Positions 8,747 to 18,875 of a stretch of 26,948 nt of DNA are shown piece by piece. Under the pieces are notes generated by a model. That model ran no database searches, was not told where the DNA came from, and saw only the letters and a program-made list of their open reading frames with translations. This stretch comes from Willaertia magna (taxonomy: Eukaryota > Heterolobosea > Eutetramitea > Acrasida > Naegleriidae). Location: NCBI GenBank assembly GCA_902984215.1, contig CADWAF010003994.1:1-26948 (forward strand), in the 5' to 3' direction. The position numbers and the translations under genes are program-made. How positions within the stretch are numbered: the stretch's first letter is position 1; each line of letters starts with the position of its first letter.

Positions 8747-10172
8747 TTATTGATAATTAATATTATATTCATCATCTACTGGATGATTCTCCCAATTACT
8801 TAATGCAGATGAATCAATAATTAATTCAGGTTCTAAATTTATCTGACTATATAACCAATCTATTACTTTTTTAGGTAAATTCCAACAAATAGATTTAATC
8901 TTCTCTTTTGTCCAATTAATAAAACTTAAAGGCCAATAATAATGAAATAATCTAAAAGAAGTATTTAACCACCATCTAGCATATTTACCACTAGGGAATA
9001 ATTCATCTAATGTTTTTTGAGCTAAATGTCTAACATTTCTTTCTGGATAGTTTGGTGCTCCAACTCTAGTACAAGCATAGATACTTGCTTGTAATTTTAT
9101 TTTAGTACGATTAGATATTTCTAATTGTGAAAATAATTTAAATCTAGATAATAAACTTAAAAGTATTTCTTCATCTCTTATTGTTGAAAGTAATGGTATA
9201 TTTTCATTTACAAATAAATCACTTAACATTTTAAAGTTTTCTTCATTGTTATATTTATTTATTTGTGATAATTGAATTAAAAATGTTTTTAATTTAAATT
9301 TACAATCTCTATTTTCATAAAAAAAGAAAAATTTAAATATTATTGATATTAATTCATTTCTTTTTGTTTGTGTTAATTTTTGTAAATCAATTTGTGAAGA
9401 AACATCTTCATCATCTATCACTTCATTAATTGTAAAATTATTATTTATATTATTACTATCTATATTATTACTTATTTGTTGTTGTTGTACTTGTGGTAAT
9501 GTACTTTCATTTAAATTTATAAATTGATTCCTACTCAATAAAATATCTTGTTGTAAAAATTTAAAAATACTATAAAATTTTAATGATTTATTGTCAATGT
9601 CAGACCAAAATAATTTATTTACTCCTTTTAGAAAAATATTTATTCCAATTAATGTTAAATGTTTACTAATAAATAACTAATAGATATAAATATAAATTAT
9701 AATATTAACTTACCCATTTATAAAATAATAAAACATATATACAAGAAAAATAATTATTTGTAAATAATTTAAATAAAACGTGTTGTATCTCTTTTGCTTT
9801 TTCATTTCCAAATTCATCCATTATAAAATAATCAGCAACAATTTGAAAATAATAATGATAACAAATATTTGTTGTAGATTCTATATAAATATTATTATTA
9901 ACAAGGGTTGGTGATTTTTCAACTAATTGAGTAATATCTTTATTTAATAAAAGAATATCTGTATCTATTATTTGAATTAAATTTTCAAATAAATTTTCTA
10001 AAATTTGATTTTGTTGAAAATTACTTGATTTTGAGGCAATTATTAATTGTTTTAAAATATGAGAAGATAATTTTTGTGGAATATCATGATATGGAGAATA
10101 TGAAGATTGTACATTAACTGCAGTATTAGCAGTAGAGGAAGAAGGAAGAAAAGGAGATGATGAGGATATCAT
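8747..10172 (-). CDS. Unrecognised two-exon protein, 462 aa
   Basis: Exons 10172-9714 (153 codons) and 9676-8747 join in phase 0 across a 37-nt intron (GTAAGT..TATTAG), the shortest in the window. The join reads FYKW/LFISKHLTLIG and stays open to TAA. An exon start near 9538 would be false, because the reading frame continues upstream of it through IFKFLQQDILLSRNQF. I do not recognise the family. Visible: a Ser-rich N terminus (1-30), largely helical leucine-rich segments, an Asn/Gln-rich linker (about 220-250), and a more conserved-looking C-terminal part: ACTRVGAPNYPERNVRH, ELFPSGKYARWW and FRLFHYYWPLSFINW. The aromatic-rich C-terminal stretch could be an amphipathic membrane-associated helix. 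Helical-repeat (HEAT-like) architecture is possible but unproven. Confidence 0.8.
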
Positions 10173-10510
10173 GATTTTAAACTATCGGAGTGATTATTTG
10201 TCAACTAACAGTTAATTAAAAGGAAGAATAGATGACGTGAAGGCTTTCTTCTTTTTTCTTTCTATTATTTATATTTAAAACCATTAGACGTTGTTATTTG
10301 AAGCTTCAAGCATGTTGCATAAACAAACAGAAAAGAGTATTTTTAGCAAGTTTTTTTGATTTTAGCGGGAAGATGATTCCATTGTAATGGGCAATTTTGT
10401 CAATCTTTGGAAATTGGAGAGAAAATAAAGTCTACGTCATTAATAAGTTGTCAATAGGAATATTATTAAAACACAAGTGGAAGCTTCAAAAGTAACAGGC
10501 ATTATTTTTA
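10173..10510. promoter_or_regulatory. Tandem spacer with two GAAGCTTC palindromes
   Basis: 338 bp upstream of the 462-aa gene and downstream of the SLC38A9-like gene. It contains a perfect 12-bp palindrome TTGAAGCTTCAA (10298-10309) and a second copy of its core, GAAGCTTC, at 10480-10487. GAAnnTTC is the core of the eukaryotic heat-shock element, but neither site has the third unit, so function is speculative. No gene is seen. Confidence 0.35.
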
Positions 10511-12448
10511 TTAACTGGATGTTGTTTGTGGTGTTCTTTCAAAACTAACAAACTGTAAAACTAAAACGCTTAAACCTAACAAAATTAATGTTGAATGGAA
10601 AATGATTGAAAATATTGTTAGTTTTCCCTTTTTATATTGAACTCTCAAGTGAATTGCAACAGGTAATAGATACATGTACAATAAACCACAAATAGCTCCT
10701 GTATATCTCAAAACTGTACCGACCATTGGATAAAAAGCAGAAAATGCAAACGTAATTCTATTGTAATATTTTGTTGTAAAGGTTAAATGTAAAATAAAGT
10801 AATACTTACGAACAAACGAAAAGATTTAAACAAAATACTTGCAAAATACCTGGATAGCTCTGTTTTTCGGGGTTTTTTCTGTAAATAAAACTAAAAACTT
10901 GACTTCTTATAACTGTCAATAATAATGGATAAATTGTAATTAATTGAAATAGAACTGATGCTCTGGCAATATTTGCATAAATACTATGTGAAGAAAATTG
11001 ATTTAAAAAGTTTTGTTGAATAATTGGTGAATAACGGAAACTATTTTACAATAATAAAAATTATAATATTACAATAAAAAAAACTTACGCAAATGCGCCT
11101 AACATTCCAGGTACAGCATAAATAAGACCAGCAATAATGTAAGCAACAGCTGTATCTCTCTTTGTATGTTTTAAAGATTTTTGATTCTTTAAAATACTTC
11201 CAATCACATTGTGAATAAAAAAGCTCAAAGATAAAATAGCTAATAAGTGACTAAAATGCGCATTAAATAAATCTAAATGATTAACTAATACAGTGTCACC
11301 TTTCTCTATTCTTTCACCACTAATAGAAAAGTGATCATTATTATATTGAGTTAAATAATTATTATCAATTAAAGATGATGTCATTAATTCTTTTACACTT
11401 GTTATAACTACAGTTACTTGATTATCAAATGGATCAATCATTTGTTCAATACATGTATATAAAATAAATACAATTAAAAATAATACAAAGAATATTCCAA
11501 ATGAATTTAATTTTCCTAAAACTGTTAAATTTTTCAATAAAGAAATTGGAAAAACAATTACAATAATAATAAATGATGAAAATATACCATTCCAATACCA
11601 AGGTGGTCCATTTTGTACCCATGGATAAATAATATCTGTATCATATTGAATATTAAATATACCATTTACAATACTTAATAAACAATCTTTCATAAAAATA
11701 TGATATGCAATAGATGCACCAATTAAAATGACAACACTTGATAATAAACAAATAATTTCACTCCATTTTCCTAAATGTTCAACACAAACTTTTGAAAAAT
11801 CTTGAATTTCTGTTAAAACTTTAGTTTTTTTAGATTTTTTCTTTATGTCTCTTGTCATCAATAAATTTGAATTACTTAATAAATTTTGATCATTTTCTAC
11901 AGATGTATAATAAGTAGTAGATGTATTATTTGTATATTCATTATTATCATTTACATTATTTATTATAGAGTTATTAGAATCTATTATATTTTTCTTTTCT
12001 TCATCTTCTTCTTTAGGTTCATATCTATATTTAAATAAAGAATGTTGAACTACTAAATGCATTGTATAATAACTAATCAATCCAACAATAATAAATACTA
12101 CAATACCTAAATATAATCCACTTTTTTAAAATAATTATAATAAACAAATAAAATTTAAATTTACCTTTGTCTAAAACCCCAAGCTAATGATAGAATTGTA
12201 CTTCCTACCATTGTGTTAATAATTGAAAAAATAGTTTGAATAGAACCGGCTGTACGAGAAGATAATTTCTTGAAATATTCTTCATTTGAACCTTCTTCTG
12301 CGTTTGCTGTAGAATTAGTTATTATCTCTTGTTCATCCACATCTTGGTGACTTGCATAATTTATTGTAGTTTTATCTTGGGAAAGAAGAGAAGTAGAGTC
12401 TGTACCGGAGTCGGAACGATTGAACAGCTTTGACAAAAAGTTAGTCAT
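10511..12448 (-). CDS. SLC38A9: SLC38A9-like lysosomal amino acid transporter
   Basis: Four exons: 12448-12165, 12120-11089, 11040-10810 and 10757-10511, with introns of 44, 48 and 52 nt. They join to 1794 nt (597 aa). This is an AAAP-family multi-TM transporter. Human SLC38A9 exports amino acids from lysosomes and signals arginine to Ragulator/Rag GTPases and mTORC1. Matches specific to this member: TIFSIINTMVGSTILSLAWG in TM1 (about 72-91), LAILSLSFFIHNVIGSILKNQK, QQNFLNQF..., RASVLFQLITIYPLLL and AFYPMVGTVLRYTGAICGL. A hydrophilic insert of about 70 residues, rich in Asn, Ser and Lys, lies between TM2 and TM3. The N-terminal cytosolic region (about 65 aa) is shorter than the human Ragulator-binding domain, so a signalling role is unproven. 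The stop overlaps AATAAA. Confidence 0.88.
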
Positions 12449-12560
12449 CTAGTGTGTTATGTCTCTATTTTTTTAACCCAAAAAAGTTACTGCTTCACGA
12501 GGAGGTAAAAAGAAATGGTTGAGACGGATGCTTTTCAATTCACAACTTTATTGATAAAGT

Positions 12561-13967
12561 TTATACTTTTTGATTCATGAAATTCAGAATATCCTTTAAA
12601 ACATTTTCGTTATCTAATTCATTTAATAAATCTCTATATTTTTCATTGTAAATATTTACATGTTTAAATACCTCTTTTACTTGTTCCACCTTTGTAATAA
12701 AATCTTCTGTTCCAAATAATACTAAGGTTTTATTTTCATCTTCTTTATAATCTTGTACTTGTTCCATTAATCTTAACAATGCATTACCAGTTGTAATTGT
12801 ATACATATCAGGTCTTAATGATAACTTTACATTAAATAAACCATAACCATATCCTTTCTTTTTATTTTCTTTTTCTAAAGCTTCCCAAACTATTTTTCTT
12901 TCTTCTAATTCTTTCTTTTCATCTTCATCATCACTTTCACTGTAAATAATTTTAGGGTCACCTAAAACAAAATTAATTAATTGTTGTTCACTAAATATAT
13001 AAACACCATGACATTTCCATGGATCATTAATTACTTCTTTAACTCTATTTAAATCTTTTGTAATTGTAAAATATTGTAAATTAATTGATGGAATAAATGA
13101 TTTAATTGGAAAAGATGGTGTATGTAACATTAAAAATTTTAATAAATGATTTTTAATTGGTGTTAATTTTAAATCAAAACCAGGTAAAGGAACAGAATTA
13201 AAAATAAATCCTTTAATTAAATTATTAATTTTATAATCTTTATATTTTTGATAAGCCATAGTTATTAAACCTCCAATAGAATCACTTAAAATAAATAATG
13301 GTATATTTTCATTTAATTTTAATTGATTTTTAATTGTTGGAATTCTTTCATTAATTACTTGATCTAAATCATTTAATAAAGTATTATTAAAATTATTTAC
13401 AAAACAACGTTGTCCACTTGATTTACCATGTCCTCTAAAATCAAAATAATAAATTAAAAAATTATTTAATAAAATCTCTTGTTCAAATGTTGATTTTAAT
13501 GTTAATCCACTGTGTAATCCAAAATCATGAACTACAATTAAAATTCCTTTAATTTTATTTTCATCTAAATATTTAATCTCTTCATATAATTTAATATTAT
13601 TATCATTATTTGATTCAAATCTATTTAATATTTCAACATATTTTTCTTTAGTTGAGTTATTTTGGAAAGTTAATATTTGTTTAGATTGTTCTTTATCTTC
13701 AGTTAAAGTTAAATAACTTTCATAATAATCAACACTTGGTGGGACATTCGAGTAATGTAAATAAATAATTGTAAAATAGATAAATAATATTATTGGAAAG
13801 GATAGAATTATATATTTAATTAAATAACTACAAAATAATTGTTTTTGTGCTTGAATTTCTCTTTTTTTATTATCATCCTTTGTTTTATCCTCTTTCTTAT
13901 TATTATCCTTCGGAGCAGTGGCAACCACTTTCTTGCTGTCTACAACAGTTTTCTTTTTGCTTTGCAT
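12561..13967 (-). CDS. Membrane-anchored monoglyceride-lipase-like protein lacking catalytic His
   Basis: 468 aa, single exon. A Lys-rich cytosolic N terminus (1-40) is followed by one TM segment (about 45-71) and an alpha/beta-hydrolase domain of the serine aminopeptidase S33 / monoacylglycerol lipase type. Motifs: oxyanion VVHDFGLHSG (145-154), FDFRGHGKSSGQR (175-187), and nucleophile elbow LSDSIGG with S230. The usual first Gly of GxSxG is Ser228. The acid D422 is in FGTED. The family's catalytic His, normally in a Y-H-(D/E)-LLNE context, is Arg445 here: NEKYRDLLNE (441-450); I checked this codon (AGA). An acidic/lysine-rich insert (about 343-372) interrupts the cap. It is probably a pseudoenzyme or has a displaced His. 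Its start lies only 29 bp from the stop of the upstream TPR gene. Confidence 0.85.
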   Translation of the reverse strand: MQSKKKTVVDSKKVVATAPKDNNKKEDKTKDDNKKREIQAQKQLFCSYLIKYIILSFPIILFIYFTIIYLHYSNVPPSVDYYESYLTLTEDKEQSKQILTFQNNSTKEKYVEILNRFESNNDNNIKLYEEIKYLDENKIKGILIVVHDFGLHSGLTLKSTFEQEILLNNFLIYYFDFRGHGKSSGQRCFVNNFNNTLLNDLDQVINERIPTIKNQLKLNENIPLFILSDSIGGLITMAYQKYKDYKINNLIKGFIFNSVPLPGFDLKLTPIKNHLLKFLMLHTPSFPIKSFIPSINLQYFTITKDLNRVKEVINDPWKCHGVYIFSEQQLINFVLGDPKIIYSESDDEDEKKELEERKIVWEALEKENKKKGYGYGLFNVKLSLRPDMYTITTGNALLRLMEQVQDYKEDENKTLVLFGTEDFITKVEQVKEVFKHVNIYNEKYRDLLNELDNENVLKDILNFMNQKV

Positions 13968-13996
13968 TTTTTCACTTTTTTTGTAAGCTTTTATAT

Positions 13997-16348
13997 TTAT
14001 TTTTCCTTATTAATCAACAGATAAAGTAGAAAGATATCTAATTTTGTTTGTTGCTCACTTGATACTTTCCCAGTCACTGCTGACATTGCAATATTATCTG
14101 TGATTTCAAAATTAAATTGTTGTTGAATTGTTTTATATAAAGTAATATAATAATCTCTTTCTGAATCTAAAGGAATATTTCTAAGAGAAAACCACCAAGT
14201 TTTAGCATCTTCTAATTGATTTAATTCAATACAAGTTAAAGTTAAATTAAAAGTAATGCAAAGTGAAATATCTGATAATAATTTAGAATCTAAGGAAGTT
14301 GATCTTTTAAAAAGACTTATTGCTTTCTTCAATAATTGTTGAGCTTGTGTTATTTCTTTTTTACAAATTAAAAGCATTGCCTTATTGTTATATAATATAC
14401 AACGATGAAAAGAAAGTAATTCTTCATCTTGTTTCAAAACCTTCTCTAAACATTCTTCGCATTCAGTTATTGGTCTTTCTAAACATAATAAAGCATCACA
14501 TTTATATAAAACAACTGTAGTTTTATCTTTAACGTCGTTATTTAATAGAAAATTACAATACGATAAAGCCATCTCATAATTATGTGTTTGTAATAAACAA
14601 TAAATATATGAAATTAAAATCTTTGACAAAGAAACTAATTCATCGTTATTATCATCAAAGTCACTTGTCTCTATATTACCCCAACATTTCTCTTTCTATT
14701 AATGAAATTATAATTACAAAAATATATTAAATAATTAACTTACATCCATTCCTGTAATAATAACTTGTAATAAATAATTTAAACATTCAGAGGCTTCAAT
14801 ATATTTTTCTTCTTTTATCATACAACAGGATAATTGATAAAAAACTAATACTGGACTAATCTTTACTTTGTTTTTCATTTCATCTTTATTTGTTAATATT
14901 CGATATAATTCAATTAATAAATTTCTTTTTTCCATTAAATTTCCAATTATTCCATTTAAAGTTGCTGCAAAATACATTGATTTAACTCTTTCTTTCATAA
15001 CTATTAACTTCTCAGAAGATTGATTAAAATTTGATTTGACAAAGTGTAATGACTTTTTAAACCAATTTAAAGATTCCACAAAATTACCTTCTTTTGCATA
15101 AATCATTGCAATATAATTCATTGATTTTAATTGTATTTCAGAACAATAATCTAAATAATTAAATAATTCTTTTTTTTCTAATATTTCTATTAATTTTAAA
15201 AAACTTTCTTTCGATTTTATAAATTCTTCTTTTTCAAATAAAATTAAAGATGAAAAATAGAGAGACGGTAAATAACCACGATTACAAGAGTTTTTACAAT
15301 GAAATAATGAATTATTAATATCATTTTGTTTATATAAACATATTGATAGATATAATTCTGAATCGTTTATACATTCATCTATTTGAGTTTTAAATTCATC
15401 ATTAATAAACCATAAATTAAATATTTCTTCAATTAAATTTTGATTACTATCTTTAAAATAAATTAATTTTAAAACTTTTTTATATTTCTTTCTTAAAATA
15501 TAATTTATACATAATAAATTTAATGTTTTACAAAACTCTAAATGAAAACTAAATAAATCACTTAAAACATCTTTATCTTCCAATTTATTTAAAAAACTTT
15601 TTAATTGTTCAAAATAAAATAAAAAAGAAATTATTTTCTTTTTCTTCTTTAATTTTCGTTTTTTCTTTTCTTTTTCAAAAAACAATAATCCTGAAAAATT
15701 AGATTGAATTGCTTCTTGAATATTTTCAAATTGATTAATTTCTTTATTTTCTATTTTTAGAAATTTTGTAAATAATAATTGTAAAATCAATGTAAATCCA
15801 TCCGTTAAAATTTCAATAATTTGTTTATATTCTTTTGTTTTCATTAAAGTTATTTGATTTGTTAATGTTATTAAATAACTTTTCATTCCAAATAATAAAT
15901 ACTTATTATAATTATTATTCTTAATTAATAATTCTATTTTTGTTAAATTTAAAATGATAAAAAAATTCTTACCATTTGATAATTCTCGTTTTAATTGTGA
16001 CAATACTCCTTCTAATGAACTATCTTCTTCTTTATGTGAAAGTGAAGATATATTATTACTTTCATTATTTAATAATTTACATATTATTTTATTTATTTTA
16101 ATTGATAATAAACAATATTTATTAATATTTTGTTCATTATAAGATTCCGATATTTTATTTAATCTTTCCAAAGTTTTATCATAATTACAAATCTTAAAGA
16201 AAGAAGAATCAATCTCTTTTAATTCTTCAATAACCCTATCTGTTGAATCTACTTTTGAATTATTCAAATGATCATTTTGGTTATTAGTTGATGTATTATC
16301 ATGAAACAAGGAATCCTTTAATAATTGTTGAAAGAGAAATTTGTTCAT
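13997..16348 (-). CDS. TPR-repeat protein, weak FANCG/XRCC9 resemblance
   Basis: Exons 16348-14744 (535 codons) and 14695-13997 join in phase 0 across a 48-nt intron (GTAAGT..AATAG), giving 767 aa. The joint reads ITGMD/KEKCWGN. The protein is almost entirely helical. TPR-like pairs are visible in the middle (for example RGYLPSLYFSSLILFEKEEF and MNYIAMIYAKEGNFVESLNW) and throughout exon 2. The C-terminal arrangement (LNQLEDAKTWWFSLR, W702-W703, after a repeat ending CLEKVLKQD) recalls the end of the Fanconi-anaemia core protein FANCG, which has a DEATALWWRLE-like segment. The overall order of repeats is also similar from memory. FANCG is a TPR scaffold for interstrand-crosslink repair. Similarity is low, and generic TPR proteins cannot be excluded. 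A basic Lys-rich patch lies near residues 228-238. Confidence 0.8.
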
Positions 16349-16615
16349 TTTTTACAACCATACTTGTTCCACTAAAAAAGAAGCAAAGATTAACAGCAAA
16401 GGCTAGATCAAAATTCAAATGTTAGATTTAGATTATAAAGCAACAGCTCGGCAGCTTGAAAGGAGCCAGTGAACAGTACTTGTGAATCATCGCAAATATA
16501 ATCATACTTTTTTTGAAAATAATTAAACTTCACCAGCCCTTCCATCATCAATCACAAAAAACAAATTAACACCAGTTCTTTCACAAAAATTTATTTTTTT
16601 TAAAAGAAAAACAAA
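16349..16615. promoter_or_regulatory. Divergent promoter region (TPR gene / C2 gene)
   Basis: 267 bp between two start codons. The central part (about 16440-16500) has more G and C than the flanks, and an A-rich leader precedes the plus-strand ATG. No recognisable TATA box or operator was found. Confidence 0.4.
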
Positions 16616-18862
16616 ATGCCTTTGCCCATCTTGTCAGCTTCTTTGCAATCCGATAGTGCTGATAACAACAATTCCAATAGTAATATCAACAATATTGAAA
16701 CAAATGGAAAAGATAGTAACTATAAAGGATTAACTGTAATGACAAATTCGGGACCATTAAATATCACTAGTGCTCAACAATTAATTGAAAATGCCATATG
16801 TCACATTTCCATTAGAATTTCAAGAATTGATCATCTTTACACAAATAAATCAAATGTAAATCCCTATTTAATTGTTCAATATGGACAAGAACCAATTGAA
16901 ATTCAAAGAAACACAACTACAATTACAATTGAAAATTCAAATAATAATTCATTTACAAATAATAATGAACAAGAAGGTATTTATTTTATACAAAAAACTA
17001 AAATTGTAAATTATGATCATGGATTTCCAATTTACAATGAAACATTACAAATTCCATTATTAACAAATCAAACTAAAATTTATTTTAAATTAATGAATAA
17101 TGCAAAATATAGAAAAGATAATTGTTTAGGTATTGCTAGTTTTGATTTAAGTGATATTACCTATTTAGGAGATGAAGAAAAACAAGTAATTACCATTCAA
17201 AAATTATCATATTACTTTTCTAACAATCAAAATGGCAATGGTAGTGCAGTAGATAATAATTTAGGCGGGAGTATGACGGATCGAAATAAAAATAGAAGTA
17301 ATTCTGGCGGGAAAGGTATTGAATTAGTAACGGATCAATCTAACCCTCTACTCTACCTTGATATTGGATTAAAATTTAAAAATGAAAATTATTTACAATT
17401 TGGAGATGATCCATCAGTGAAAGATGTTTCACAATGGGTTAGTGCCATTCAGTTAATTACTAAGAGTTATAATCAACAATTAATACTTTCTAAAGAAGGG
17501 AATAATAATTTAATTGGAAATAATTTAATTTTAGAAGATGATTCATTCTTATCTCCAAAAGAAAGACAGAAAAAACAATCAACCATTGAACAAATGGTAA
17601 ATCGTTGTGAATTATTAAAAATGTTAAGATTTAAATTACCTAAAAATTGGTCAACTATTGCTAAATCAGATAAAATGATATTTGTTAGTCCAACACAATT
17701 ATTTAATGAAGAGATTATTACAGATAATATTAATGTATATTATGTTTATGATAATAATGTAAATTCAATTATGGAAGATATGATTAAAAATTATCAAAAA
17801 AGAAATTCATTTAAAATGATTACAAATTTACATAAAATTACAAAACAAGAATATTGGGAAGGTTATAAATTTCAATGTTTTTATTCTTTATATAAAAAAG
17901 TTTATAGAATTACATGTGTTGGTATACAAACTAAAATTGGTTTAACATATGTATTTCAATATATATCAAATTGTGGACATTACAATGAACCAGTATTTGA
18001 TAAAATTTTAGATAATTTTAATTTTTTAAATACTTATTATAGTAAAGATTTATCTGAAAATATTTATTGTGGTTATTTCCCATTAGGTTGGAGATTAATG
18101 AAAAAAGATAATTTAATTCATATTATTTCACCAGATCAATCAAATTCTAAATTAAATTGTACAGATCAAATTATTTTTCAATCTTTTTTAAATAATATGA
18201 CATTGAAAGAAAGAATGGATTTTATTATAAATAAAATTAAAGAAAGAAAAGATGTTGAAGATGTTGAAATGTTATTAGATATACAACCATTAGATCTTTC
18301 TAAAGATATTAATAATGAAGATCATTTATATCAAGTACACACTTTAGAACAAACAACTATTCAAAAACCTATTCAAGGTTGCTTAGAAGAAGTAATTATG
18401 AATGTTTTATCTACAACTAAAGATAGTATTGAAGAGGCATATACAACCACTTTTGCAATAAAACTTTTAGATGAAAATAGTGGAAATCTTAATAGTAGTA
18501 ATGAAGGTCCAACAAAGTTATTGACCTCAAAAGTTGAAAATAGAAAGAGTTGGTCACCTTCAACACCTACTGGATTATCATTTGACCAACAACAAATCTT
18601 TTTAAATGATGACGCAAATCTAGTTCTTGACAATAGTATTGAAGCTAAACAAAGGGTTAGATCAAAAGCTTTACATTCAAGTACATCACTTAGTTATGCA
18701 AAATCAGGCAAACATTCCAATTATCTATTTCAAAGAACTGTAACGTTAAAACCAAAAGGATGTGATTTTCAACTACACGTATATTATCAATCTAGTTATA
18801 AGATGTTGATTCATGAAGATGTTTTTAATAAGGTTTTAATGTCCTTAAAATTTACTCCTTAA
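16616..18862 (+). CDS. C2-domain protein with duplicated C-terminal module
   Basis: 748 aa, single exon. The N-terminal 35 residues are Asn/Ser-rich. A C2-type beta sandwich spans about 58-255: CHISIRISRIDHLYTNKSNVNPYLIVQYG, a loop insert, then NYDHGFPIYNETLQIPLL, IYFKLMNNAKYRKDNCLGIASFDLSD, and a last strand LLYLDIGLKF after an Asn/Gly-rich insert. The acidic calcium ligands expected in loops 1 and 3 are mostly missing, so binding is probably Ca2+-independent. The C-terminal half seems to be two copies of one fold. Copy A (about 336-472) runs from LPKNWSTIAKSDKMIFVSP to YVFQYISNCG...FDKILDNFNFLN. Copy B (about 487-748) runs from FPLGWRLMKKDNLIHIISP to LHVYYQSSYK...FNKVLMSLKF. The edges resemble Mog1/PsbP-like domains, which is inference. 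Start context is A-rich. Confidence 0.82.
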   Translation: MPLPILSASLQSDSADNNNSNSNINNIETNGKDSNYKGLTVMTNSGPLNITSAQQLIENAICHISIRISRIDHLYTNKSNVNPYLIVQYGQEPIEIQRNTTTITIENSNNNSFTNNNEQEGIYFIQKTKIVNYDHGFPIYNETLQIPLLTNQTKIYFKLMNNAKYRKDNCLGIASFDLSDITYLGDEEKQVITIQKLSYYFSNNQNGNGSAVDNNLGGSMTDRNKNRSNSGGKGIELVTDQSNPLLYLDIGLKFKNENYLQFGDDPSVKDVSQWVSAIQLITKSYNQQLILSKEGNNNLIGNNLILEDDSFLSPKERQKKQSTIEQMVNRCELLKMLRFKLPKNWSTIAKSDKMIFVSPTQLFNEEIITDNINVYYVYDNNVNSIMEDMIKNYQKRNSFKMITNLHKITKQEYWEGYKFQCFYSLYKKVYRITCVGIQTKIGLTYVFQYISNCGHYNEPVFDKILDNFNFLNTYYSKDLSENIYCGYFPLGWRLMKKDNLIHIISPDQSNSKLNCTDQIIFQSFLNNMTLKERMDFIINKIKERKDVEDVEMLLDIQPLDLSKDINNEDHLYQVHTLEQTTIQKPIQGCLEEVIMNVLSTTKDSIEEAYTTTFAIKLLDENSGNLNSSNEGPTKLLTSKVENRKSWSPSTPTGLSFDQQQIFLNDDANLVLDNSIEAKQRVRSKALHSSTSLSYAKSGKHSNYLFQRTVTLKPKGCDFQLHVYYQSSYKMLIHEDVFNKVLMSLKFTP

Positions 18863-18875
18863 TAATAATTTAATT

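Noticed and set aside
8747..9538. Separate gene starting at 9538
   Set aside because: The proposed first codon is TTG, and the frame continues upstream to a good AG acceptor that joins exon 10172-9714 in phase.
13839..14029. Two overlapping plus-strand frames opposite the lipase-like gene start
   Set aside because: Phe/Leu-rich translations of the Lys-rich N-terminal coding strand; shadows.
13997..14629. Separate 210-aa gene
   Set aside because: Also begins at TTG; the frame extends to an AATAG acceptor and joins the long TPR exon in phase 0.
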